In this document: positions 7,589 through 16,302 of the stretch, piece after piece
Position numbering within the stretch: the stretch's first letter is position 1
Layout: each line of letters starts with the position of its first letter
Origin: a virus
Virus record (IMG/VR): IMGVR_UViG_3300018933_000001
Coordinates: 1-64,000 of that record
Reading direction: 5' to 3' (one strand)
Length of the DNA: 64,000 nt
The notes under the pieces: model-generated
The model's database searches: none
Told to the model about the DNA's origin: nothing
Seen by the model: only the letters and a program-made list of their open reading frames with translations
Translations under genes and position numbers: made by a program

Positions 7589-10500
7589 AAAACAAAGTCT
7601 CTTATATCTGGTAACAACAATATCTTTTCAGACATCTCTTTACTTATAATACTATCATCTCCGTATTGAGAGAACTTAATAGAACTATCTGCTATACTCA
7701 CATCAAAACTACTTAACTTAGATAACATCTCTTCAGTTTCTTCTAAGTAAGATTGGTAAGTATTCCTAATTGTCACTATGTTGCTTACTTCTTCGTATTT
7801 TTTCTTAATGTCCGCTAGTTGTTTCTTATCCCACAGACCTTGACTGTAAGAATAACTCTTATCTACCTTACTCTGAATCTCTGACCTATATAGATTAACA
7901 AAATTATCTAACTCAGTATCAGTAGTAGGTAACTTCCTTAACTCTTGAGATATAATTTTTTGTTGTTCTACTACTTTCTTTATATAAGTCTCTTGAGTAT
8001 CTATTAGTAGGGTTCTATCTATGTTACTCCCATTACTTAATCTAGTCGTACTAATAGACCTAATAGTTTCTTTAGTAGTAGATAAGTTATTAAGTTCCTT
8101 CTTTACTTCATCTATATTAGTTACTACTTTATCTAATGTCCTTATGTTAGGAGTAGTTAAGTTACTTGTTTCTAATGCCCTATACTTGTTAGCTAATTCA
8201 GTAGCTTTCTGTTTAGTATCTATTCCATCTAAGGTAGAATCTAACACTTTACTCTCAATACTTACTTTATCTAATAATCCTTTCTTCTCTAATGCAAGGT
8301 TATCACGTATATTTTTTAGTTGAGTATCTGTAAAGGTTAAAGCATTTCGACTTCTAACACTACTTAAAGCATCTTCTAAAGTCACATTAGTAGGTAAGCT
8401 ATTTCTATTTCGTAATATCTGCCTGTTAGCATCTACTGATATTTGAGACTGAACATTATTTACTGTACTCTTAAAATTACGTGTATTATTTAGATGTTTA
8501 GTAATAAGGTTGTTATATCTATCTCTTGCAGTTATATAAGATTTATAAGTAGCTTGTCTTGTCTCTAATGGAACTGACTTATCATACATAATACTTCTTA
8601 ACCTGTAATGTTCATCTCTTGCAGTAATAACAGGTTTTAAGTTCTGAACATACTCAGGTATCTCCTCAACTACTTGATTAAATGTCTGCTTCTTAGTAGA
8701 TAAGGTTACGTAAGGTTTATTGCTAACTACTTCATCTATATCATCAACTACTTCTACTAATTCAGGCTCAAGGTTAGTAGGTAATTTCAAAGGTATGCGT
8801 AAGAGAGTCTTAGTAGTATCTTCTATTGCTTTAAATGCTTCATTGCTAACATCTAAAACTTCTTTAGTATCTCGTATTTGTTTCTCAGTGAGTTTAAGAG
8901 GTAATTTAACTAAAGGTCTATCTAATATACTATTAACTGCATTAGTAGCATTAGTAGTCACACTCTGAACTACTTCCTTTACTCCTTCTAATATCTTAGG
9001 TACTTGTATCTTATTTTTACCAAACTTACTATAAGCTAGATAAACTCCTGCAACTGATAATAGCCCAATTCCAGATAATATAAGTGAGTCATCAATACTA
9101 GGTACTAACCCTTTCTTTCCACCTTCACCATCTACTCCTACTAAATAGCACCAGCAAGAGACATGGAAAGGAGGAGCAATAGAGTATTTACCTTCCATTT
9201 CTCCATATTTAGTAGATACTTTACCCTGATATAAGGACTTAATATCTAATGGAGGCTCTTTAGCTCTACCTACACAATGAGCGCATAAGATAGGCATATA
9301 TTGTTCGCTGTTTTTAGCTCTATAAGCTTTTGGTATATTTCCAAAACTAGATAAAGCTCTTTGCCTGTTAACTACGTTCTCAGCTTCATTAGTTATCTTT
9401 ACTCTTGTATAACCTAATTCTTCTAATTTCTTGAGACGACCAATGTTATAAGCTATTGATATTTCAGTCTCAGCTATTCTCTTAATTCTATTAAGATTGC
9501 GATTATCTACTAACAAGCTCTCTAATTCTTCTCTTGTCCTGTACTTAGTAGCTTTATTATCCCATGCACCTTCAACATACTCATTTCCTTTCTTAGCGGG
9601 ATGAGTCTCTCTATATTTAATAGAATCAATGATAGGTTTAATAGAACTACTGTACTTAGTTACTTTATTATTTAACTCACTAACTAACTGATTAACCAAG
9701 TCCTCAAATAAAGTACCTTTACTACTTCTTTTAATATTACTTAGTTCCTTCTTACTAGATTCTCTACTCATGTATTCATATACAGACTTGTCGCTTCTAC
9801 CTAAGTTACTAATAAATGATTTTAGGTTATCTGCTGCACTTCTATCTTTAGTAGATAACTTATCCTTACTTCTAATAAGACTTCTGATTCTAGCTTGTTC
9901 ATCTTTACTATTTTTATTAGTAGTAGACTTAGTTAGTGAATCAAATAGAGTAGATTCTCTAGTATTAGGTCTACTTTCATTACTAAAATATTTCTTAATA
10001 GAATCTACAATACCTCTCTTATAATCACTTGCAAAGCTCTTACCGAGTAACAAAGTCCTCTTATTCTGATATATAGTTCCAAATTCACTTGAGTTAAGGA
10101 TATCTATACTATATTCTTTCGGTTCTAATGACTTACTTACTTCATCTATTCTTACTTCCATTACTCGAATAGTTTCTTGTAAATCACGAATTCTAACCTC
10201 AATAGATTTAAATTGTTTAGATACTGAGTTAGGTTTCTTCTCATTAACTTGTCCTAAGAACTGCTGAAGCTCGCTACTATAGCTCTTGAGGATATTTCTA
10301 ATGTCTCTTACCTCTTCATCATCAGGAGTATCTTTACTTAACTGATTATTTAGCCTCTTCTGCTCTCTTGTTACCTTCTTATTAATACTTTGAAGTCTTC
10401 TCTTTTCTTCATTTAGTTCTACTATCTTTTGAGCAGGATTATCGTTAGTAGCAAAAGTAATTAAACTATCTCCCTTACTAAACTTACTTGACTTCCTCTT

Positions 10501-10782
10501 CTCATCATTAAGACAATCTTTCTGACCTAACATCCAGTGACAGTTCCATAACTCATCTAATTGATTCTTAACTAATAGAGCTGGAGAAGATAAGTTCTTT
10601 TCTATATCCGATATTACTGACTTATCTAACTCATCTAACTTTTTCTTATAAGGGGTAAGGAAAGAAGCGTTAAAATCAAGTAACTTACTTTCTACTCTAC
10701 TAACAAAGTCTTCAACGTATTTTGTACTTAGAGAAGAGAAAGACTTTTTATTATTAGTTTTTTTTATCAATGCACTTGTCAT
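7579..10782 (-). CDS. Very long MuF/SPP1 gp7-like minor head protein
   Basis: A 1067-residue protein. Residues about 430-560 carry a phage head morphogenesis (MuF) domain: an RIAETEISIAYNIGRLK helix, then a CAHC pair and HVSCWC near the end of the domain. Before it lies about 400 residues of helical, charged sequence. After it come a membrane-type segment (LILSGIGLLSVAGVYLAYSK, about 570-590) and a further 470 residues of coiled-coil-like sequence. MuF proteins are usually 250-500 residues, so this one is strongly extended. It probably sits at the portal and may be ejected. Confidence 0.75.
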   Translation of the reverse strand: MTSALIKKTNNKKSFSSLSTKYVEDFVSRVESKLLDFNASFLTPYKKKLDELDKSVISDIEKNLSSPALLVKNQLDELWNCHWMLGQKDCLNDEKRKSSKFSKGDSLITFATNDNPAQKIVELNEEKRRLQSINKKVTREQKRLNNQLSKDTPDDEEVRDIRNILKSYSSELQQFLGQVNEKKPNSVSKQFKSIEVRIRDLQETIRVMEVRIDEVSKSLEPKEYSIDILNSSEFGTIYQNKRTLLLGKSFASDYKRGIVDSIKKYFSNESRPNTRESTLFDSLTKSTTNKNSKDEQARIRSLIRSKDKLSTKDRSAADNLKSFISNLGRSDKSVYEYMSRESSKKELSNIKRSSKGTLFEDLVNQLVSELNNKVTKYSSSIKPIIDSIKYRETHPAKKGNEYVEGAWDNKATKYRTREELESLLVDNRNLNRIKRIAETEISIAYNIGRLKKLEELGYTRVKITNEAENVVNRQRALSSFGNIPKAYRAKNSEQYMPILCAHCVGRAKEPPLDIKSLYQGKVSTKYGEMEGKYSIAPPFHVSCWCYLVGVDGEGGKKGLVPSIDDSLILSGIGLLSVAGVYLAYSKFGKNKIQVPKILEGVKEVVQSVTTNATNAVNSILDRPLVKLPLKLTEKQIRDTKEVLDVSNEAFKAIEDTTKTLLRIPLKLPTNLEPELVEVVDDIDEVVSNKPYVTLSTKKQTFNQVVEEIPEYVQNLKPVITARDEHYRLRSIMYDKSVPLETRQATYKSYITARDRYNNLITKHLNNTRNFKSTVNNVQSQISVDANRQILRNRNSLPTNVTLEDALSSVRSRNALTFTDTQLKNIRDNLALEKKGLLDKVSIESKVLDSTLDGIDTKQKATELANKYRALETSNLTTPNIRTLDKVVTNIDEVKKELNNLSTTKETIRSISTTRLSNGSNIDRTLLIDTQETYIKKVVEQQKIISQELRKLPTTDTELDNFVNLYRSEIQSKVDKSYSYSQGLWDKKQLADIKKKYEEVSNIVTIRNTYQSYLEETEEMLSKLSSFDVSIADSSIKFSQYGDDSIISKEMSEKILLLPDIRDFVLWK

Positions 10783-10804
10783 ATATTATATTAGTCACTA
10801 TAAT
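10776..10804 (+). promoter_or_regulatory. Sigma70-type promoter for the HU-like gene
   Basis: TTGTCA (10776-10781) and TATAAT (10799-10804) are separated by exactly 17 bases, a near-consensus promoter about 65 bases upstream of the HU-like start at 10871. It points rightward, away from the MuF gene. Confidence 0.75.
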
Positions 10805-10870
10805 GTATCAGTATAGTCGAATGTCATGAGACCTCGCCTACTAGAATGTATTTGATGAACAGAACAAAGA

Positions 10871-11221
10871 ATGAAGATTCCCAAAGTTACGAAAGAAAAG
10901 TTGATTGAACGAATTCAGTCACGAATTAGAGAAGAAAGTAAAACAATGCTTACCCAAGTATTGCTTAATAAGATTTTTGATGTAGTATTTGAAGTAGTAG
11001 TTAGTTATATAGAAGAAGGTAAAGAAGTTACTCTACCCCACTTAGGAGTTCTTGGAATTAAAGATGTTCCAACTACTAAACGTCGGAATATTGGATTGAA
11101 TACTTTCTTTGAAGTTCCTAGTTACTTTAGACCTAAGCTTAGATTAAATGATGCTTTACGTCATAGATGTATTAATCGTGGTCGAACATTTAAGGAACCT
11201 ACTTTTAAGACGGTAGACTAA
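10871..11221 (+). CDS. HU/IHF-family DNA-bending protein
   Basis: A 116-residue protein matching the histone-like HU/IHF fold: two N-terminal helices (IRIQSR..LLNKIFDVVFEVVVSYI), then GKEVTLPHLGVLGIKDVP, the strand region with the beta-arm, and FEVPSYFRPKLRLNDALR near the end. It should bend or compact DNA. It is encoded on the opposite strand between the terminase and MuF genes, converging on terL with a 2-base gap, and has its own strong promoter. Roles in packaging, replication or silencing are all possible. Confidence 0.8.
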   Translation: MKIPKVTKEKLIERIQSRIREESKTMLTQVLLNKIFDVVFEVVVSYIEEGKEVTLPHLGVLGIKDVPTTKRRNIGLNTFFEVPSYFRPKLRLNDALRHRCINRGRTFKEPTFKTVD

Positions 11222-11223
11222 TT

Positions 11224-12846
11224 CTAATAAAATATAGAACGTCCAGTTGACCTAACAAAATCAGAACTAGGACTTCTATTACTACCAAATATTGAACGAG
11301 AAGGAGAGGAAGTATCAGCAAAGATATTTCTTCTTTCTTTTATGTGTTCTGGGATTTCCATCATCACCTCAGTAGTATCAATAACTCTTTCATTCCTTTC
11401 CAGCCAAAGTATTCCGTAGCAGAAAGCATCCATTACATCATCATTGCGACATAGTGGAAAAGTAGTTAATTGGTCTTTAAGAGTAACTATTTTCTCGCAA
11501 GCTTCTTTAGTAGGAAAATATATCTTACCATCTCTAAAAGCAGGAATAGTAGCTTTAAGTCTAGCTTCTTTTTGGTTGCCATAATCTTTAGGTTCAAGAG
11601 CAATAAAACCAGGATATTCTTTAGATAGGGCATGAACTACAGCAGGCCCAACACTCTTATATTCTATTAACTTATGACGACAAGGGTATTTAGCTAATAA
11701 GTCTTTTAGTTCTAATAATAAATCTTCAAATCTAAGTCTCTTTTCTACTATATCTACAACATAGTATTTATTTTCATAGATGCCAAAAATTACTATCCCG
11801 GTATAGCAAGCATCATCTTCTACTGATTCAGCTAAATCTCCTGCTAGTATGTATGACTCATAAGGGGGGGCATTTTGATATTCTTTGAAGTGTTTGCTAG
11901 AGATAATACTTCCTGCTGCACCTTTAACGTTTTGCTGACACTGCCTCTCAAACTCAAATGGGGTAAACTCAATCTCCATTCGTTTGATAGCTTCTATATC
12001 TAAGAGTTCAGGAACTAATATATCCCCAACATTCTTTCTCCAATCTTTAAAACCTAATTTAGTAGAGCTAGGAGAAACACCAGTATAAAGCAAAGGTAAT
12101 ACTAATCTATCAAACCCCCCTATTTCTTCCATTAAATAACCAGAAGTATCGTTCTCTCTCAATCTCTGTTGAATAACAATTAAAGCTTTTTCTTCACTAG
12201 ACGGATTAAAACGAGAGATTAATGTTCCTCCTACAAACTTATTAGTCTTGAGAACCATTTTCTTTGAGTCTGCTTCACTAGCTTTCAATGGGTCATCTAG
12301 AATAATTACGTCTGCACCTTTACCAGTAATAGAACCACCAATTCCAATAGTATATCTTTTACCTTGATAGTTGTTATAGATTACGTTTTCAGTATCTCTT
12401 GTTAGTTCTATTGGGTCTTCTACTAAATCTTCTATAGTATTTTGAACAAGCTTGTAATAATCATCTTTAACTAATCTCCTAAACTGCTCAGAACATTCTT
12501 TAGCAATATCAAAGGTATAACTACAATAAATAAACTTAAGATGAGGTTTCTTCAACCACCAATAAGCAGGAAAATAAACTCCAGTTAGTAGAGTCTTCAT
12601 AGTACGAGGACTGATATTAATGATTAATCTCTTAATCTGTCCAGCCATTACTGCTTCTAAATGTTCGCTTAATGCTTGAGCTAACCTACTATCTCTAAAT
12701 TCTGTTGATTCTACGTGTTCAAACCCAACTTTAAGAAACTGATAGAGAGAATCAGAAACTTTTGCATATTTCTGCTGATTGAGTAGAAACTCTATTTGCT
12801 CGTCTAATGATTGAAGTTTTTTCTGTATCTTATTATTTTTAGCCAT
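11224..12846 (-). CDS. terL: Terminase large subunit
   Basis: A 540-residue packaging motor. The ATPase half has an atypical Walker A (INISPRTMKTLL), Walker B (ADVIILDDP) and a coupling region VIQQRLRENDTSGYL. The nuclease half has an acidic start (ILAGDLAESVEDDACYTG) and a conserved late acid in DDVMDAFCYG. I chose the ATG at 12846 (MAKNNKIQ); an upstream in-frame Met at 12969 would overlap a rightward gene. It is the first gene of the leftward head operon. The probable small subunit lies 17 kb away at 29747. Confidence 0.92.
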   Translation of the reverse strand: MAKNNKIQKKLQSLDEQIEFLLNQQKYAKVSDSLYQFLKVGFEHVESTEFRDSRLAQALSEHLEAVMAGQIKRLIINISPRTMKTLLTGVYFPAYWWLKKPHLKFIYCSYTFDIAKECSEQFRRLVKDDYYKLVQNTIEDLVEDPIELTRDTENVIYNNYQGKRYTIGIGGSITGKGADVIILDDPLKASEADSKKMVLKTNKFVGGTLISRFNPSSEEKALIVIQQRLRENDTSGYLMEEIGGFDRLVLPLLYTGVSPSSTKLGFKDWRKNVGDILVPELLDIEAIKRMEIEFTPFEFERQCQQNVKGAAGSIISSKHFKEYQNAPPYESYILAGDLAESVEDDACYTGIVIFGIYENKYYVVDIVEKRLRFEDLLLELKDLLAKYPCRHKLIEYKSVGPAVVHALSKEYPGFIALEPKDYGNQKEARLKATIPAFRDGKIYFPTKEACEKIVTLKDQLTTFPLCRNDDVMDAFCYGILWLERNERVIDTTEVMMEIPEHIKERRNIFADTSSPSRSIFGSNRSPSSDFVRSTGRSIFY

Positions 12847-12892
12847 TGTTCTGTTAAAATACTTATTAATCAATAACTTAGCACATTTCACT

Positions 12893-13033
12893 ATGACCAA
12901 ATTAACTTCAAAACAACTAGCAGATAGAAAAAGCTTTCTTAAGTCTGCAAAACTTAGTATTAATTTCACTAACGCTTTTTTAGCAGGTCGTTGTCCAGAA
13001 CCAGAAACCCCTTATTATAAGTATGTAAAATAA
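12893..13033 (+). CDS. Small hypothetical protein
   Basis: A 46-residue basic protein (MTKLTSKQLADRKSFLKSAK..., ending ETPYYKYVK). It starts 47 bases from the divergent terL start, and its TAA overlaps the next ATG (TAATG), implying coupled translation. It is the first gene of the rightward accessory operon. No family is recognised. Confidence 0.55.
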   Translation: MTKLTSKQLADRKSFLKSAKLSINFTNAFLAGRCPEPETPYYKYVK

Positions 13034-13254
13034 TGATTACAAAAAAGACTGTTAACGGGAAAGAAGAAATTACCTCATGTGCTTTAGCTACTTGTTGTCT
13101 AACTGGTACATTAGAAGGAGATAATATTAAACTGACAAATGAAAAGAATGAAGTGTTAACGTGTTCCCTAGCTGAATTTGCAGAGTTAGCACAGCATTTA
13201 CATATGGAAGAGGGTATGAGGTTTTCTAGGTTAGAAGAGGGTTGGCTCCTCTAA
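13033..13254 (+). CDS. Small hypothetical protein with Cys pair
   Basis: A 73-residue protein with CALATCCLTG near residue 20 and a beta-rich middle, then helices. It is coupled by TAATG overlaps to the genes before and after. No family is recognised; the cysteines could bind metal or form a disulfide. Confidence 0.55.
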   Translation: MITKKTVNGKEEITSCALATCCLTGTLEGDNIKLTNEKNEVLTCSLAEFAELAQHLHMEEGMRFSRLEEGWLL

Positions 13255-13454
13255 TGAAAGCTAATAAAGAAAAAGTAATCATAGTTATTCAAAGTAGATT
13301 ACGTGAAAATGATGTAGCAGGACAAATAGCTGAATTAGGCGGGTTTGATACCTTAAAACTTCCTCTACTTTATTCAGGAAAATCCAGCAATGATAAATTA
13401 GGTTTTAAAGATTGGAAAGATGTAAAGTGGAGAACTGAAATAATTAAACCTTAA
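13254..13454 (+). pseudogene. Displaced fragment of terminase large subunit
   Basis: The 66-residue product matches the central part of the window's own TerL over about 55 residues: KVIIVIQSRLREND, GGFDTLKLPLLYSG and KLGFKDWK align with KALIVIQQRLREND, GGFDRLVLPLLYTG and KLGFKDWR. Walker motifs and the nuclease domain are absent, so it cannot be a working terminase. It lies on the opposite strand to terL, 0.4 kb from it, in translational overlap with the previous gene. The nucleotide sequences have diverged, so this is an old duplication or a remnant from another phage. Confidence 0.75.
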
Positions 13455-13457
13455 ATA

Positions 13458-13468
13458 TCTGCTATACT
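13458..13468 (+). promoter_or_regulatory. Extended -10 promoter candidate
   Basis: TCTGCTATACT has a TGn extension and a TATACT box. It resembles the TGTGyTATAAT sites at 21965, 22804, 23461 and 51136. No clear -35 is present. It would drive the genes from 13511 onward. Confidence 0.4.
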
Positions 13469-13476
13469 GTTGGAAG

Positions 13477-13510
13477 AATCTCTACTTAGGTGGGGATTTT
13501 ATTTTTATTA
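13477..13510 (+). terminator. Hairpin plus T-tract before 13511 gene
   Basis: AATCTC (13477-13482) pairs with GGGATT (13493-13498, one G-T pair), followed by TTATTTTTATT. It sits between the terminase fragment and the next gene, about 10 bases after the candidate promoter, so it may be an attenuator rather than a full stop. Confidence 0.4.
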
Positions 13511-13960
13511 ATGGGAGAAAAACAAATAACTAACAAAGAACTTTATGACTACTTTTGGAAAATCTTTTTAGATGGAAACTCTACTAAAGAACAGAAAGCA
13601 GCAATGTTTAACGCTAGACAACTCTGGCATCAGTTTGAAGATAATATTTATGAAAAATACGGTAAAGGGATAGTTGCTCCTAGTAATATTTGTGATACTT
13701 CTAATCCTTTCACAATTCATTTTACTTGGGATGATGATAATGACTTAGAAAGAAATGTTTTAGGATGTTCTATAAATGAAAACCAAGAAGTATATATTTG
13801 CTTTTGTAAAAGTATTTGGGTAAAAGAAAACTTAGATAGTTCTTGTAGAGCAGACGTTGAGAATTGGGCAGAGTATTTAATTTTACCAGATATAGAGATG
13901 CCAGAAAGATTAAGGAGAATTTTTTATCAACACTACTTAAAGAAAAACAATGGTCACTAA
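13511..13960 (+). CDS. Family B paralogue 1, hypothetical
   Basis: A 149-residue protein, first of four tandem paralogues. Shared pattern: an N-terminal helical region, a short loop before a strand, then HFTWDDDNDLERNVLGCSIN and a Tyr/Phe-containing strand. An alternative GTG at 13490 would add seven hydrophobic residues derived from the T-tract. No known family. The acidic, Trp-containing strand (F.W.D.) is the family hallmark. Confidence 0.6.
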   Translation: MGEKQITNKELYDYFWKIFLDGNSTKEQKAAMFNARQLWHQFEDNIYEKYGKGIVAPSNICDTSNPFTIHFTWDDDNDLERNVLGCSINENQEVYICFCKSIWVKENLDSSCRADVENWAEYLILPDIEMPERLRRIFYQHYLKKNNGH

Positions 13961-14357
13961 TTATCAACTGAACAGAAGACAACGAATGAACGAATATTTA
14001 GACTCTCTTAAAGAAGAAGCTATTCGGATTAATGGAGATGAATCAGTTATTTGGTTAGCAAAAGACTTTTTAACTCTATTCATCAATAAGCTAGCTCAAC
14101 AGAACAAAGTATTAGAAGTTCCGGATTGTTGCCCTAGTGAAAGTAACGAAGGAAATTTTCATATAATGTTCATTTGGGATAAAGATGAGCATTATTTAGA
14201 GTGTGAAATATTCAATAGTGGAGTTATTGAATTCTTCTATCGTAATAGAGACAGTGGAGAAGATTGGGGTTGGGATTTAAACTATAGTGTAGTTAAACCA
14301 GGTTTTAATAATCATTCAGATGAGTTAATAGATAAGTTATCTCTATTTGTGGAGTAA
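13950..14357 (+). CDS. Family B paralogue 2, hypothetical
   Basis: A 135-residue protein with the same plan as its neighbours: KVLEVPDCC before the strand, then HIMFIWDKDEHYLECEIFN and IEFFYRN, ending DELIDKLSLFVE. The start overlaps the previous gene by 11 bases; the ATG at 13986 is an alternative. Function unknown. Confidence 0.65.
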   Translation: MVTNYQLNRRQRMNEYLDSLKEEAIRINGDESVIWLAKDFLTLFINKLAQQNKVLEVPDCCPSESNEGNFHIMFIWDKDEHYLECEIFNSGVIEFFYRNRDSGEDWGWDLNYSVVKPGFNNHSDELIDKLSLFVE

Positions 14358-14361
14358 GTAA

Positions 14362-14742
14362 ATGCCAAAACTAAAAAATATAGAGCAGTATTTAGACAGA
14401 CAACAGAAAATAAGAGGTAGGAGTTACGATAAGCTTATTAACATTGCTAGAAGCTACTGGTTCGCATTTAAACTCCAAGCTAAAAATTATAACAGAAAAC
14501 TTAAAGTCCCAGAAGTATCTATTAATAACGGTCACGTAGAATTTCGATGGTGGTTAGAAGAAGATTATAAAGATGTTTCTACTGAGTTAGTAGTAGAGAT
14601 TACTGAAAAAGACTCTTACTACTATTTTGAAAATGATGAAAGAGGATTAGTTTGGGAGAAACATTACGAACCTCTCATTCCTCCTTATGGAATTCCCACT
14701 GACATTTACAATAAAGTTCTATTATTCACTGAGGAAGTATGA
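14362..14742 (+). CDS. Family B paralogue 3, hypothetical
   Basis: A 126-residue protein. It shares RKLKVPEVSI, VEFRWWLEED, ELVVEITEK and a final helix DIYNKVLLFTEE with the adjacent genes. Its stop overlaps the next start by four bases (ATGA). Function unknown. Confidence 0.65.
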   Translation: MPKLKNIEQYLDRQQKIRGRSYDKLINIARSYWFAFKLQAKNYNRKLKVPEVSINNGHVEFRWWLEEDYKDVSTELVVEITEKDSYYYFENDERGLVWEKHYEPLIPPYGIPTDIYNKVLLFTEEV

Positions 14743-15116
14743 GTAAAGAGCAAGAGTTATTTGATGAGATAGAATCTTATCGAGAAACTGTTATTAAAGT
14801 AGATGCTAGTAAGTTAGTATCTACTACAATCAAACATTGGAAGTTTCTTAAGTATTATATTGAACTAAATTGCGGTAAAAAGCTAGCTATCCCAAAGATG
14901 TCCTTTAGTAATAACGATATTCGGTATCCAGAAATAACTTTATACTGGGGCTTGTCCTCTCATCATTTAGATTTAGAAATTGAACAAGACAGAGAAAATA
15001 TCTGGGTGTACTACCATAATGAATCTACTAAAGAAGAAATTAGTTACTGGTACAAGTTAGAAAACATATTAGAAGATAGATTAGTTGATAAGTTACTACT
15101 GTTTATTGAGGAATAA
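14739..15116 (+). CDS. Family B paralogue 4, hypothetical
   Basis: A 125-residue protein with KKLAIPKMSF, ITLYWGLSSHHLDLEIEQD, VYYHNE and the final helix RLVDKLLLFIEE, matching the three preceding genes position by position. The product of 55418 looks like a distant relative. Function unknown. Confidence 0.65.
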   Translation: MSKEQELFDEIESYRETVIKVDASKLVSTTIKHWKFLKYYIELNCGKKLAIPKMSFSNNDIRYPEITLYWGLSSHHLDLEIEQDRENIWVYYHNESTKEEISYWYKLENILEDRLVDKLLLFIEE

Positions 15117-15124
15117 AAACTGGA

Positions 15125-15415
15125 ATGAGCAAATATTTAGTTGAAGTTACAGACCTAGACCCAAAAGGCTTTGGTGGATTATCTGACCCTAAAGCTTTAT
15201 TCGACAAAGACAAATTCAAAGTTAACGGTTATTCTAGTTCGCCCTACTCATCTTCTTTTACCCCACCTCCTCCAAAGAGTTCTTTTCCTTGGGAATTACT
15301 TTTACTGGCTGCTCTAATAGCTCCTATCTTTAGTCCAGATTTAAGGAAGAATATTAACTTCGATTACTCTGCTACTTCTCAATCAGAACAACTTTTACCA
15401 AATATCAAACGTTAA
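15125..15415 (+). CDS. Hypothetical protein with Pro-rich linker and hydrophobic segment
   Basis: A 96-residue protein: polar N-terminus, Ser/Pro-rich linker (FTPPPPKSSFP, about residues 45-55), one hydrophobic stretch (WELLLLAALIAPIF, about 57-70) and a polar tail. It may be a single-pass membrane protein. No family is recognised. Confidence 0.55.
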   Translation: MSKYLVEVTDLDPKGFGGLSDPKALFDKDKFKVNGYSSSPYSSSFTPPPPKSSFPWELLLLAALIAPIFSPDLRKNINFDYSATSQSEQLLPNIKR

Positions 15416-15420
15416 CTACT

Positions 15421-15657
15421 ATGTCACCTTTAGGCGCTGCTCCTCACTATTATGCTTTTCTTTGTTATTACTGGGTGGATGGTAATCTAACTGAACCAAT
15501 CTGGTATCGCAATCCATTAAATAATAAACTTTTAGTATACACAGATAGAGAGACAGCCCTAAAAGTAGCAGATGAATTAAGTACGCATTCTACTCTTATA
15601 GTAGTTAATGAGTATTGGCCTGGAGAAATGGATAATTATCAAATAACAGATGATTAA
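15421..15657 (+). CDS. Family C paralogue 1, hypothetical
   Basis: A 78-residue protein, first of five tandem paralogues. Shared pattern: an aromatic first strand (YYAFLCYYWV), a middle LLVYTDRETALKVADELS strand-helix unit, then a beta-strand ending in a polar turn. Function unknown. Confidence 0.6.
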   Translation: MSPLGAAPHYYAFLCYYWVDGNLTEPIWYRNPLNNKLLVYTDRETALKVADELSTHSTLIVVNEYWPGEMDNYQITDD

Positions 15658-15658
15658 T

Positions 15659-15877
15659 ATGACTTATTATTTTCTTGTAGGGTTAGGTTATGTTCGTCCT
15701 ATAGTAATTACTGAGAATTGTGGACAGATACTACTGTTTCAAAATTTATACGAAGCTGCTACTAAAGCTCAAGAAGTAAAAAACTCAGAAGGTTATAAAA
15801 CAGTTTTAATTTGTACTACTTTAGAGTTAGATTTAAACAATTCAGAAACTAAGCATTTCTATCAACTAGAAAATTAA
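15659..15877 (+). CDS. Family C paralogue 2, hypothetical
   Basis: A 72-residue protein (MTYYFLVGLGYV, ILLFQNLYEAATKAQEVK, KTVLICTTLELDLN). I prefer the ATG at 15659 over 15650 because the paralogues start at the aromatic strand; 15659 lies 2 bases after the previous stop. Function unknown. Confidence 0.55.
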   Translation: MTYYFLVGLGYVRPIVITENCGQILLFQNLYEAATKAQEVKNSEGYKTVLICTTLELDLNNSETKHFYQLEN

Positions 15878-15879
15878 TT

Positions 15880-16071
15880 ATGAACTACTACACTATCTTA
15901 GTTACAGATTTAGAAGGGACTTATATGTATGAAGATGGTAGAGACAATATAGTTCTCTTCCTCAGTCAAGAAAAAGCAGAAATAGAAGCTTGTAAGGTAG
16001 CTCACAATTATCTTCTAGTACAAGTAGTTCCTTATCAGTTAGATATAAACTATGTAATAAGTGATTTATGA
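15880..16071 (+). CDS. Family C paralogue 3, hypothetical
   Basis: A 63-residue protein (MNYYTILVTDLEG, IVLFLSQEKAEIEACKVA, LVQVVPYQLDINYVISDL). It aligns along its whole length with the genes before and after. Its stop overlaps the next start by four bases. Function unknown. Confidence 0.6.
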   Translation: MNYYTILVTDLEGTYMYEDGRDNIVLFLSQEKAEIEACKVAHNYLLVQVVPYQLDINYVISDL

Positions 16072-16289
16072 TGTACTGGATAATTCATTATACGGATGTC
16101 TTAGGTGGAGAAGAGTTAGGTTGGGATGTAATAACTGAAGAAGAAACAGATAAAATAGCTCTCTTTACCAAGAAAAAAACAGCAGAAATAGAATCTAACA
16201 AATTAAGTAACGAGTTTAGGATGACACAAGTTATACCATTAGAACTAACTTACTTGGATAAGAACTATTTCATAATAGTAGATAAATAG
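16068..16289 (+). CDS. Family C paralogue 4, hypothetical
   Basis: A 73-residue protein (MYWIIHYTDVLG, IALFTKKKTAEIESNKLS, MTQVIPLELTYLDKNYFII). It is closest to the preceding paralogue, including the KxAEIE helix and the QV(V/I)P strand. Function unknown. Confidence 0.6.
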   Translation: MMYWIIHYTDVLGGEELGWDVITEEETDKIALFTKKKTAEIESNKLSNEFRMTQVIPLELTYLDKNYFIIVDK

Positions 16290-16302
16290 TTCATTAAGAA
16301 CA

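Noticed and set aside
8021-10024. Several plus-strand open frames within the MuF gene
   Set aside because: They are Leu/Ser/Val-rich antisense translations of a long helical gene and have no start signals.
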